This document shows, piece by piece, positions 48,707 through 57,124 of a stretch of DNA of 64,000 nucleotides. The notes beneath the pieces were generated by a model. The model ran no database searches and was not told the origin of the DNA. It saw nothing but the letters and a program-made list of their open reading frames with translations. How positions within the stretch are numbered: the first letter of the stretch is position 1; the number at the start of each line of letters is the position of its first letter. A program made the translations under genes and the position numbers. The DNA is from Solimonas marina (lineage in GTDB: Bacteria; Pseudomonadota; Gammaproteobacteria; Nevskiales; Nevskiaceae): NCBI RefSeq assembly GCF_012241385.1, contig NZ_JAAVXB010000001.1:620001-684000 (forward strand), given 5' to 3'.

Positions 48707-49932
48707 GACGCCAGGCCCTGTAACTGCGCGGCGAGGCGATGCAGGCGTGGATCCTCGATGCCGGTTTGCGCCATCCAGGTCAGCACCGGTGCCGCCGCCG
48801 CCGGCTGACGCGCGGCAACGGCACATTCGAGGAAGATGCGCGCGTCCAGCGGTTCGCGCTGCACCTGCCAGTTGGCCGCCGCCAGTTTCAGCGCGGCCTG
48901 TGGTCGATGCAGCAGCGCCAGCGTGTAACGCGCTTCCTCGCGGCGATGCGTCGCCTCGCCGCGTGCCCGTGTCGCGGCAAAGCGCTCGCCGAGCATGCGG
49001 ATGTGCGTAGCCGCGGACTGCTGTGATGCGGCGTCCGGCAGTTGCGCTTCGGCTTCGGTCAGGCGCAGCAAGGCGTTGTTGTCGCGCGTCCGGCTGCGCA
49101 GACGCGCGACGACGGTCGCCGGCTCATGCTGGTCGAGCAGAAAGTCCGCTTCGGCAGTGTCGAGGTAGGGATCATGGCTGCCGGCCGCAGCGACGGCACT
49201 GCGTGCCCGCTCGAAGGCCGCACGCGCGGCGGCAACATGTTCCATGCGCGCGTTGATTTCGGCCTCCAGGCTCAGCGCCCACGCACGCTGATCGATCGGC
49301 AGGTCGTGCGGCGCTTGCGCGTCGAGTGTCGCGAGGGTGTCGAGCGCGGTCTGTGCATGGCCACTGACGCTGGCTGCGGCGGCCGCGCAACTCCCGACCA
49401 CCAGCGCACCAGTGCGTCCGACCAGCGCCGCACAATCGCGTCGCGCCGCGGTCGGGTCGCCCTGGACCAGATGGATGACGGCACGCGTCAGCAATGCCGG
49501 CGCGTAGGCCGGTTCGCGTTGCAGCAGCGCGTCGAGCTCGGCGCGCGCCTGGTCGAAAGCATGGCGCTGTTGATGCAGGACCGCGCGCAGCCACGCGATG
49601 TCCAGCGGCGGCGCGGCGATCGCGTCCCAGGCCGACAACGCGGCCTCGGCATTACCGTAAAAGCGCGGATCGGCCTGTTCGCGGCCGAGTTCGATGGCCA
49701 GGCGCGCATAGGTCACGGCCGCCTTCGGGTCTTCGGGCGCGGCCTCGGCGGCGGTTCGCGCAGCGCGCAGCGCGCGCAGTTTGGGACTGGAGACGGCGGC
49801 GCGCTCAAGCACCGTCGCGTCGCGGTCCGGCACATAGGCGCGGACCGCCTCCAGCGCTGCCGCCGGCGCGGTCACCAGCATCAGGCCCAGCATCATGCTT
49901 GCAGTACCGCGGCTCCCCATGCGTATCGTCAC
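48703..49932 (-). CDS. Tetratricopeptide-like secreted protein
   Basis: A 409-aa helical-repeat protein with a signal peptide (MMLGLMLVTAPAAALEA). The mature part consists of TPR-like helix pairs: FDQARAELDALLQREPAYAPALLTRAVIHLVQGDPTAARRDCAALV near residues 125-170 is the clearest. It probably acts as a periplasmic scaffold. Its stop overlaps the TTG start of the HupE/UreJ-type gene by 4 nt. The pair faces the DUF4331 operon. Confidence 0.78.
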   Translation of the reverse strand: MTIRMGSRGTASMMLGLMLVTAPAAALEAVRAYVPDRDATVLERAAVSSPKLRALRAARTAAEAAPEDPKAAVTYARLAIELGREQADPRFYGNAEAALSAWDAIAAPPLDIAWLRAVLHQQRHAFDQARAELDALLQREPAYAPALLTRAVIHLVQGDPTAARRDCAALVGRTGALVVGSCAAAAASVSGHAQTALDTLATLDAQAPHDLPIDQRAWALSLEAEINARMEHVAAARAAFERARSAVAAAGSHDPYLDTAEADFLLDQHEPATVVARLRSRTRDNNALLRLTEAEAQLPDAASQQSAATHIRMLGERFAATRARGEATHRREEARYTLALLHRPQAALKLAAANWQVQREPLDARIFLECAVAARQPAAAAPVLTWMAQTGIEDPRLHRLAAQLQGLAS

Positions 49933-49989
49933 TCGTCTGCGTGCGAGTCAGATACGCGGCGAGCGGCGCCGCGGATGCAGGGCGACAGG

Positions 49990-52476
49990 TCAGCCCTGGC
50001 GCAGCACCGTGTTCGGCGGCGTGCGCAAGGTCGAGCGCAGCGACAGCCAGCCGAGCGCGCAGACGATGGCGGCACCACTGGTCATGCCGATCAACCACAG
50101 CAGCGGCCGCGGGCCGTAGCCGATGTGAAAGACGTGGTCGGCCAGCGCCCAGGCCAGCATTTGCGCGGCGATCGCTGCAACGCCGCCGGCTAGGGCGCCG
50201 AGCACCGCGTATTCGGCGATCAGCCCGCGTGCAATCAAGCCGCTGCGCGCGCCGAGTGTGCGCAGCAGCGCGGTTTCGCGGACCCGCTCGGCGCGCGTGC
50301 CCTCGATCGCCGCGAGCAGCACCGCCAGACCGGCGGCCAGCGTGAACGCGAAGATGAATTCGACGGCGCGGACGATGCGCTCGATGATGCTGCGCACCTG
50401 ATCCATCAGCGCATCGATGTCGAGCACCGAGACGTTGGGGAACTGCGTCACCAGTTCGCGCAGCAGGCCGCGCTGCTCGGGCGGCAGGTAGAAGCTGGTC
50501 AGGTACTGGCGCGGCACCAGGTCCGACACTGCGCCGGGCGGCGCGAGCAGGAAGAAGTTCGGATTGAAGCTGTCCCAGTCGACGGTGCGGAAATTGGTGA
50601 CGGTGAAGGTCTCCTGCTCGCCGGCGAAGTCCAGCGTCATGGTGTCGCCGAGCTTCAGGTGCAGGCGTTCGATCGCATAGGCGTCGGCCGACAGCAGTTT
50701 CTTGCCGCGGCCGTCCTCGCCCCACCACTGGCCTTCGGTGATGCGGTTGTCCGGGTTGAGCACGGTGCTCCACGACAGGTTGAAGTCGCGGTTGATCCAG
50801 CGCTGCGTCTCCGGGTCGGTGAAGGTCTCGGCGCTGACCGGCTGGCCGTTGAGCGCGACCAGCCGGCCGCGTGCCATCGGCCACAGGTGCAGATCGGGAT
50901 AGCCGTGCTTGGCGAAGAACGCCTGCAGTGCGTCGCGCTGTTCGGGCTGGATGTTGATGAGGAACTGGTTGGGGGTGTCGGCCGGCAGCTTCTTCTGCCA
51001 GGTCGACAGCAGGTCGGTGCGCACCACCGAGACCAGCAGCAGTGCCAGCAAGGCCAGGCCCAGCGCCGTGACCTGGACAATGGTCGCGCCGCGGCGCCGC
51101 GCGATGTTGCCGAGACCGAAGCGCCAGGCGAAGCTGCCGCCGGCCGAGCGTCGCAGCGGCGTCAGCGCGCGTACCAGCAGCCAAGCGGTCAGCGCCAGTG
51201 CCAGCAACGTCGCCGCGGCGCCGGCCAGCACCCAGGCGGCGAGCGTCACGTCGCCGGTCGCAAACCACAGCAGCGCCGCCGACGTCGCCAGTGCGATGAC
51301 GGTGATGCTGCGCGTGGCCGCCGATCCGGCCTCCGTTCGTTGGAACACGCGCAGCGGCGGTGTGTTGCGCGCCGCCAGCATCGGCGGCGCGGCGAAGCCG
51401 AGCAGCAGCAGCAGGCCGACCGCGATCGCTTCAACCAGCGGCAGCCACGGCGCCGGCGGTAGATCGAGCTTCATCAGTCCGCCGAGCACTGCGGCGAGCA
51501 CCGCTTGCGCGCCATACGCGACCACGGCACCGACCAAGCCCGAAACCAGGCCGAGCAGCAGCAGCTGCAACAGCAGTGCGCGGGTCAGAAACCTGCGGCG
51601 CGCACCCAGACACTTGAGCACCGCGATCTCGTCGCGCAGCTTTTCACCGTACTGGCGCGATGACAGCGCCACGGCCGCACAGGCCAGCAGCGTCGCGGCG
51701 AGCACGGCAATGTCGAGAAACTGCCCGGCGCGCTCGATCGAGCGGCGCACTTCCGGCCGTGCATCCTGTGGCGTCGTCAGCTTCACGCCGTCGGGCAGCG
51801 CGGCGTCGCGAAGCGCCGCGATTGCATCGCGGTCACCGGCGACGTCGAGCTTGTAGTTGGCGCGGCTGCCGACGCCGAGCAGGCCGCTGGCGTCGAGGTC
51901 GGCGGCGTTCATCATCACCCGCGGTGCGAGGTCCGAGAAACCGGCGCCGCGGCCGGGTTCCTGCGCGATGACGGCGCCAACCGTGACGTGCAGGCGGCCG
52001 AGTTGCAGCGTCGCGCCGGGTTGCAGACGCAGGTCCTGCCAGAGCTGCGCGTCGACCCAGACCGTGTCGCGCGGCGGGATGCCATGCGCCGCATGGCTGG
52101 GCTCGTACGGCTGGTCGGACAGCAGCAGCGTGCCGCGTAGTGGCCAGCCGTCGCCAACCGCCTTGATTGACGCCAGCGACGTGGCGTCGCCGTGAAACAC
52201 GACGCTACTGAATTCGGTGCTGGTCGTCAGGCGTAGGCCGGCTTGCTGGGCATGCTCGTGTAGGGTCGCCGGCAATGGATCACGCGAGCGGAAGACCAGG
52301 TCGGCGCCGAGCGTCTCGCCGCTTTGCTCGCCGATCGCCAGGCGCACGCGCTCGGTGAACAGGTGCACCGAGCCGGCCGCGGCGACGGCGATGGCCAGCG
52401 CCAGTGCGACGATCAGCAGCTCTCCGGAGCGCCAGCCACGGCGCAGGCGACGGACGGCGAAAACGAAGGCGTTCAT
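49990..52476 (-). CDS. FtsX-like ABC permease (YbbP type)
   Basis: An 828-aa permease with ten helices: an N-terminal helix, a periplasmic MacB-type domain, three helices, a second set, another large periplasmic domain and a final three-helix FtsX block. LFLLGLVSGLVGAVVAYG-type and LLAAIEGTRAERVRETALLRTLGARSGLIARGLIAEY (near residue 705) are the FtsX coupling signatures. E. coli YbbAP is an ABC pair coupled to TesA, in lipid-related export. Its ATPase lies 1.2 kb away on the same strand, separated by an opgC-like gene on the other strand. Confidence 0.88.
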   Translation of the reverse strand: MNAFVFAVRRLRRGWRSGELLIVALALAIAVAAAGSVHLFTERVRLAIGEQSGETLGADLVFRSRDPLPATLHEHAQQAGLRLTTSTEFSSVVFHGDATSLASIKAVGDGWPLRGTLLLSDQPYEPSHAAHGIPPRDTVWVDAQLWQDLRLQPGATLQLGRLHVTVGAVIAQEPGRGAGFSDLAPRVMMNAADLDASGLLGVGSRANYKLDVAGDRDAIAALRDAALPDGVKLTTPQDARPEVRRSIERAGQFLDIAVLAATLLACAAVALSSRQYGEKLRDEIAVLKCLGARRRFLTRALLLQLLLLGLVSGLVGAVVAYGAQAVLAAVLGGLMKLDLPPAPWLPLVEAIAVGLLLLLGFAAPPMLAARNTPPLRVFQRTEAGSAATRSITVIALATSAALLWFATGDVTLAAWVLAGAAATLLALALTAWLLVRALTPLRRSAGGSFAWRFGLGNIARRRGATIVQVTALGLALLALLLVSVVRTDLLSTWQKKLPADTPNQFLINIQPEQRDALQAFFAKHGYPDLHLWPMARGRLVALNGQPVSAETFTDPETQRWINRDFNLSWSTVLNPDNRITEGQWWGEDGRGKKLLSADAYAIERLHLKLGDTMTLDFAGEQETFTVTNFRTVDWDSFNPNFFLLAPPGAVSDLVPRQYLTSFYLPPEQRGLLRELVTQFPNVSVLDIDALMDQVRSIIERIVRAVEFIFAFTLAAGLAVLLAAIEGTRAERVRETALLRTLGARSGLIARGLIAEYAVLGALAGGVAAIAAQMLAWALADHVFHIGYGPRPLLWLIGMTSGAAIVCALGWLSLRSTLRTPPNTVLRQG

Positions 52477-52565
52477 CGGCCGCTCAGCCTCGCGAAACGG
52501 TCCTTGTCAGCGCCCCGTATCCGCCGTAATTTGCGATGTCCCACAAAGCGGGTCGGCCGACGCCG

Positions 52566-53663
52566 ATGAAACGAAGACTCGAACTCGATGCCTTGCGTGG
52601 CCTGTTGCTGGTGCTGATGACCTTGACGCACCTGCCGACGCGGTTCTCGTTCTACAGCAGCCAGGCGTTCGGCTTCGTCTCGGCCGCCGACGGCTTCGTG
52701 TTCCTGTCGGCCTTCCTGACCGGCGCGATCTATGCGCGCAAGCTTGCTGCCGGTCAGCACCGCGCGGTGCGTTCGATCCTGCTGCGCCGCGCCGGTCGTC
52801 TGTATCTGTGGCATCTGGGTCTGCTGGCGTTCGCATTCACGGTGATTGCGGCGATCGGCGCCTACGGACACCGGCCGGCGCTGTACAACCTGCTCGACTT
52901 CTATTTCACGGCGCCGGAAGTGGCGCTGTGGACGGCGCCGCTGCTGGTTTACCAGCCGCCGCTGCTCGACATCCTGCCGATGTACATCGTCTTCGTGCTC
53001 GCCACGCCGTGGGTGCTCGGCGCCGCCCGCCGCGACGGCTGGCGCAAGCTGCTGTTGTTGTCCGGCCTGATCTGGCTGTTCGCGCAGTGTGGCGGGCGCC
53101 GCCTGCTGCTCGAAGGCTTCAATGCTGCCACGGGCATCTACGTGCCGATTCCGGAGCAGGCGCTCGGCAGCTTCAATTGGTTTGGCTGGCAGCTGTTGTG
53201 GATCGGTGGCCTGTGGGCTGGCGCCGCCAGCAACGACCCAAAGCTGCGCCCGCAGCTCGAGGTCTCGCCGATGATGCGCGCGGCGGCCGCGATCGCGGTG
53301 CTCGGCTTCCTCGCCTGGTACCACAACCTCGGCGGCATCTGGCCGCCGCGCGACATGTACTGGTTCGGCAAGCCGACGCTGCGGCCGCTGCGCCTGCTCG
53401 ACTTCACGATGCTGGCGATCACCGCGTCGTGGCTGGTGCCGATGCTGTTCCGTGGCCTGCGCTGGCTGGCAATGCTCGGCCGCGCGTCGCTGTCCGTATT
53501 CGCCGTGCATCTGCTGCTGGTGCTCGGCAGCTTGGCGCTGATCGCCGACGACAGTGTGCCGCTCGACGACGTCCAGCAACTGCTGGTGCTGATCGTCACC
53601 TTCACGGTGTTGACCTGGATCGCCTGGCGCTATCAGCAGCGACGCCGCGATGCCGGCGATTGA
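52566..53663 (+). CDS. OpgC-family membrane acyltransferase-like protein
   Basis: A 365-aa integral membrane protein with about ten helices, in the OpgC / acyltransferase-3-like group. It starts KRRLELDALRGLLLVLMTLTHLPTRFSFY, the family opening with DALRG and TH, and has LLRRAGRLYLWHLGLLAF near residue 80. OpgC succinylates osmoregulated periplasmic glucans in E. coli; no opgGH genes are nearby, so another substrate is possible. An ATG at 52536 is an alternative start. It lies opposite and between the ybbA and ybbP genes. Confidence 0.85.
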   Translation: MKRRLELDALRGLLLVLMTLTHLPTRFSFYSSQAFGFVSAADGFVFLSAFLTGAIYARKLAAGQHRAVRSILLRRAGRLYLWHLGLLAFAFTVIAAIGAYGHRPALYNLLDFYFTAPEVALWTAPLLVYQPPLLDILPMYIVFVLATPWVLGAARRDGWRKLLLLSGLIWLFAQCGGRRLLLEGFNAATGIYVPIPEQALGSFNWFGWQLLWIGGLWAGAASNDPKLRPQLEVSPMMRAAAAIAVLGFLAWYHNLGGIWPPRDMYWFGKPTLRPLRLLDFTMLAITASWLVPMLFRGLRWLAMLGRASLSVFAVHLLLVLGSLALIADDSVPLDDVQQLLVLIVTFTVLTWIAWRYQQRRRDAGD

Positions 53664-53680
53664 GGCCGGCGCGGGCGCGC

Positions 53681-54355
53681 TCATGACTGCAGGCGCCCGG
53701 CCGCAAGCGTGACGCGTCGCGCGCAGCGTGCCGCCAGGCCCGGGTCGTGCGTGACCAGAATCAGGGTCGTGCGGCGGTCGCGGTTCATTTCGAACAGCAG
53801 CTCGACGATGCGGCCGCCGGTGACGGTGTCGAGATTGCCGGTGGGTTCGTCGGCGAACAGGATGGCCGGCTCGCCGCAGAACGCGCGCGCCAGGGCCACA
53901 CGCTGCTGCTCGCCGCCCGACAGCTGTCGCGGGTAATGATCGAGGCGTGCCGCCAGACCGACGCGATCGAGCGCCGCCGTTGCTCGTTCGTGCGCATCGG
54001 CGAGGCCGGCCAGCTCGGCCGGCAACATCACGTTCTCCAGCGCAGTGAAGCCAGCCAGCAGCTGGAACGACTGGAACACGAAGCCGACACGGCCGGCCCG
54101 TAACGCGGCGCGTGCATCTTCGTCCATATCGTTCAAGGATTGCCCGGCCAGTTCGATCGTGCCGCGCGACGGCAGGTCGAGGCCGGCCAGCAGCGACAGC
54201 AAGGTGGTCTTGCCGGAGCCGCTGCTCCCGATGATCGCCAGCGATTCGCCGGCGCCGATGTCGAGATCGACGTCGTCGAGAATCGTCAGCGGCTGGCCGC
54301 CGCTGCTAACCTGCTTGCTCACACCCACTGCACGAACGGCACTGTTCGAAGCCAT
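53681..54355 (-). CDS. ybbA: ABC transporter ATPase (YbbA/LolD type)
   Basis: A 224-aa LolD/YbbA-type ATPase. Walker A IIGSSGSGKTTLLSLLAG near residue 41, Q-loop VFQSFQLLAGFTALENVMLP, signature LSGGEQQRVALARAF near 146 and Walker B ILFADEPTGNLD near 166. It energises the FtsX-type permease. The start at 54355 gives MASNSAVRAVGVSKQV. It overlaps the tesA start on the other strand: the two ATGs share the sequence CATG, so there is no intergenic space. Confidence 0.93.
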   Translation of the reverse strand: MASNSAVRAVGVSKQVSSGGQPLTILDDVDLDIGAGESLAIIGSSGSGKTTLLSLLAGLDLPSRGTIELAGQSLNDMDEDARAALRAGRVGFVFQSFQLLAGFTALENVMLPAELAGLADAHERATAALDRVGLAARLDHYPRQLSGGEQQRVALARAFCGEPAILFADEPTGNLDTVTGGRIVELLFEMNRDRRTTLILVTHDPGLAARCARRVTLAAGRLQS

Positions 54356-54983
54356 GCTCAAGCGATTCCTGTTCTGCGTGCTACTGCTCGGTTGCGCGAT
54401 CCCGGCGCTGGCCACGGCGGCGGACGGCAAGCCGCCGGTCTGGCTGGTGCTCGGTGACAGCCTCAGTGCGGCCTACGGCATTCCGCAGTCGCAGGGCTGG
54501 GTGGCGCTGCTGCAACAGCGCCTGAGCGATCGAGGCTATCGCGCGCAGGTGATCAACGCCAGCGTCAGCGGTGAAACTACCAGCGGGGGGCTGGCGCGAC
54601 TGCCGGCGCTGCTGGCGCGGCACCAGCCACAAGTGGTGCTGATCGAACTCGGGGGTAACGACGGCCTGCGCGCGCTGCCGATCAAGATCATGCGGCAGAA
54701 TCTGCAGCGCCTCGTTGACCTATCCAGGCAGGCCGGTGCGCGCACCGCCATCTTCCAGATGCAGCTGCCGCCGAACTACGGGCCGACCTACGTCACCGAG
54801 TTCGCCGACAGCTATCCGCTGCTCGCCAAGCGGAACGACATCGCGCTGGTGCCGTTCCTGCTGGCGCCGATCGCCACCGACCGCGACGCGTTTCAGGCTG
54901 ATGGCATTCACCCGCTGGCCACGTCCGAGCCCAAGGTGCTCGACGCGATCTGGCCGGCACTGGAGAAACTCGCGACGCGGTAG
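54354..54983 (+). CDS. tesA: Acyl-CoA thioesterase I / lysophospholipase L1 (GDSL)
   Basis: A 209-aa periplasmic SGNH hydrolase. A signal peptide (KRFLFCVLLLGCAIPALATA) precedes block I VLGDSLSAAYGI with S36, block III ELGGNDGLRALP near residue 99 and block V ADGIHPLATSEP with Asp and His near 186-189. TesA hydrolyses acyl-CoA, lysophospholipid and ester substrates. It is paired head to head with ybbA as in E. coli, where the three genes adjoin. Confidence 0.95.
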   Translation: MLKRFLFCVLLLGCAIPALATAADGKPPVWLVLGDSLSAAYGIPQSQGWVALLQQRLSDRGYRAQVINASVSGETTSGGLARLPALLARHQPQVVLIELGGNDGLRALPIKIMRQNLQRLVDLSRQAGARTAIFQMQLPPNYGPTYVTEFADSYPLLAKRNDIALVPFLLAPIATDRDAFQADGIHPLATSEPKVLDAIWPALEKLATR

Positions 54984-55049
54984 CGTGCGCGCGCATCCAA
55001 ACGCGGGGCTGGGCCGTATCGGCCGACTCCATATCCAGATCCGCCCCGC

Positions 55050-56327
55050 ATGAAGATCGCCGTTATCGGCGCCGGCATCGCCGGCTTGTCCGCCGCCTAT
55101 TGCCTGGCCCGCCGCCACGACGTCGTCGTCTACGAGGCCGATCGGCGGCCCGGTGGCCACACCAATACGGTCGACGTGCGCACGGCCGACGGCGTGCTGG
55201 CGATCGACACCGGTTTTATCGTCTGCAACCCGATCAACTATCCGAACTTCTATCCGCTGCTCGATGAGCTGGGCGTTGCACGTCAGGACACCGACATGTC
55301 GTTGGGCGTGTCGGTATCCGGCGGCCGTGTCGAATGGGCCGGCGACGAGAATTTGCTGAAGGTCTTCGCGCAGCCGTCGCTGCTGGCGTCGCCGACGCAC
55401 TGGCGCATGCTGTCGGCGATTACCCGTTTCAACGCGCAGATCAAAGCACTGCTGGCGGCCGATGCGCTGCCGGACATCACGCTTGGCGAATTCCTCGAAC
55501 GCGAGCGCTACCCGATGAGCCTGCGCGTGCGTTATGTCGCGGCGATGGCCGGGCCGATCTGGAGCACCTCGACGGCCGGCGTCATGGACTTTCCGCTGCC
55601 GGCGTTCGCGCGCTTCTTCGACTCGCATGGCCTGCTCAATGTCTATGAGCGGCCGCAGTGGCAGACCGTGGTCGGCGGTTCGTGCCGCTACGTCGAGGCG
55701 TTGCTGCTGGCCTACGGCGGCGCGTTGCGCTTGTCGACGCCGGTCGAGGCCGTGAGCCGCGATGACCGCGGCGTGTCCGTGCATGCCGGGGGCACCCGCG
55801 AGCACTTCGACGCCGTGGTCTGCGCCGTGCATTCGGACCAGGCGCTGCGCCTGCTGCAGGACGCCGACGATGACGAGCGCGGCGTGCTCGGTGACGTGCC
55901 GTACGCACGCAATAGTGCCTATCTGCACAGCGACACGACACTGATGCCGCGCCGCCGCTGGGCCTGGTCGAGCTGGAACGCGCTGCTCGCCGACGACGCG
56001 CTGAGCGACGCGCCGATCGGCGTCAGCTACTGGATGAACCAGTTGCAGCGCCTGCCGGCCGGCAGCGCCCCGTACATCGTCTCGCTGAACCCGCCGCGCA
56101 CACCGCTGCCGGGCACCGTGCACTACGAGACCGACTACTGGCATCCGCAGTATTTGCCGAAGACGATCCGCGCGCAGCAGCAGTTGCCGCAAATCCAGGG
56201 CCGGCGCGGGATCTGGTGGGCCGGCGCGTGGACCGGCTATGGCTTTCACGAGGACGGCCTGAAGTCCGGCTTGCGCGCCGTCGCGGGCCTCGATCGCGAG
56301 TGTCTGCCGCAATGGGCGACACTGTAG
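55050..56327 (+). CDS. FAD-dependent amine-oxidase-like protein
   Basis: A 425-aa NAD(P)-binding Rossmann flavoprotein of the amine oxidase family: KIAVIGAGIAGLSAAYCLARRHDVVVYEADRRPGGHTNTV holds the dinucleotide fold and the GG doublet, and the C-terminal GIWWAGAWTGYGFHEDGLKSGLRAV is the second FAD block. This COG2907-type protein is the standard first gene beside DUF1365 and CFA synthase genes; a role in lipid modification is inferred from context. The DUF1365 gene starts 2 nt after its stop. Confidence 0.88.
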   Translation: MKIAVIGAGIAGLSAAYCLARRHDVVVYEADRRPGGHTNTVDVRTADGVLAIDTGFIVCNPINYPNFYPLLDELGVARQDTDMSLGVSVSGGRVEWAGDENLLKVFAQPSLLASPTHWRMLSAITRFNAQIKALLAADALPDITLGEFLERERYPMSLRVRYVAAMAGPIWSTSTAGVMDFPLPAFARFFDSHGLLNVYERPQWQTVVGGSCRYVEALLLAYGGALRLSTPVEAVSRDDRGVSVHAGGTREHFDAVVCAVHSDQALRLLQDADDDERGVLGDVPYARNSAYLHSDTTLMPRRRWAWSSWNALLADDALSDAPIGVSYWMNQLQRLPAGSAPYIVSLNPPRTPLPGTVHYETDYWHPQYLPKTIRAQQQLPQIQGRRGIWWAGAWTGYGFHEDGLKSGLRAVAGLDRECLPQWATL

Positions 56328-56329
56328 GC

Positions 56330-57094
56330 ATGGACACGACGGACGACGCCTGTCTGTACCGCGCGACGGTGATGCATCGCCGCCGCGTCGCGCCGTTCTA
56401 CCGTTTCGTCTATCGCGTGTTCTACCTGCTCGTCGACGTCGACCGCGTCGACGCGGTGGCCGCGCGGCATCGCTGCTTCTCGCACAACCGCTTCAATCTG
56501 CTGGCGCTGCACGATCGCGATCACGGCGACGGCCTCGGCTTGCGGCCCTGGGCCGAGGCGGTGCTGCGCGCGCATGGCGTCGCGCTGGCCGGCGGCCGTA
56601 TTCGCCTGCTGGCCTTTCCGCGCGTGCTCGGCCGCGTCTTCAATCCGATCAGCCTGTGGTACTGCGAGCACGCCGACGGCACGCTGCGCGCGGTGATCGC
56701 CGAGGTCAACAACACCTTTGGCGAAAAGCACAGCTACGTGCTCGCATCCGATGGCGCGCCGCTGCCGTATGGGCAGATGCCGGAGAAGGAAAAATGCTTT
56801 CACGTCTCGCCATTCTTTGCCGTTGCAGGCCGCTATCGTTTCGAACTGGGGGAGCCGGGTGCCCGTCTGCGGGTTGCCATTCACCTCAGCGACGCCGGCA
56901 TGCCGCAGCTCGACGCGACGATCAGCGCCGAACGTCGTGCCTTGCGCGATACGACCATCGCCCGACAGGTGCTCGGCCTGCCGTGGTTGGCGGCCAAGGT
57001 CGTCGTGGCGATTCATTGGCAGGCGCTGAAGATCTGGCTGCACGGCGCACGCTTTCATCGCAAGCCGGCACCGCCATCCACCGATATCAGCTGA
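56330..57094 (+). CDS. DUF1365 domain protein
   Basis: A 254-aa protein filling the DUF1365 family: YRATVMHRRRVAPFYRFVYRVFYLLVDVDRV near residue 10, RIRLLAFPRVLGRVFNPISLWYC near 92 and the FGEKHSYVL and KCFHVSPF motifs. DUF1365 proteins are nearly always found between the FAD protein and CFA synthase; function unknown, presumably in membrane-lipid modification. The start at 56330 follows the previous stop directly; an in-frame ATG at 56312 overlapping that gene is an alternative. Confidence 0.85.
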   Translation: MDTTDDACLYRATVMHRRRVAPFYRFVYRVFYLLVDVDRVDAVAARHRCFSHNRFNLLALHDRDHGDGLGLRPWAEAVLRAHGVALAGGRIRLLAFPRVLGRVFNPISLWYCEHADGTLRAVIAEVNNTFGEKHSYVLASDGAPLPYGQMPEKEKCFHVSPFFAVAGRYRFELGEPGARLRVAIHLSDAGMPQLDATISAERRALRDTTIARQVLGLPWLAAKVVVAIHWQALKIWLHGARFHRKPAPPSTDIS

Positions 57095-57124
57095 AGCGGC
57101 GCGTCCCCGCGAACGGAGCTTTTC

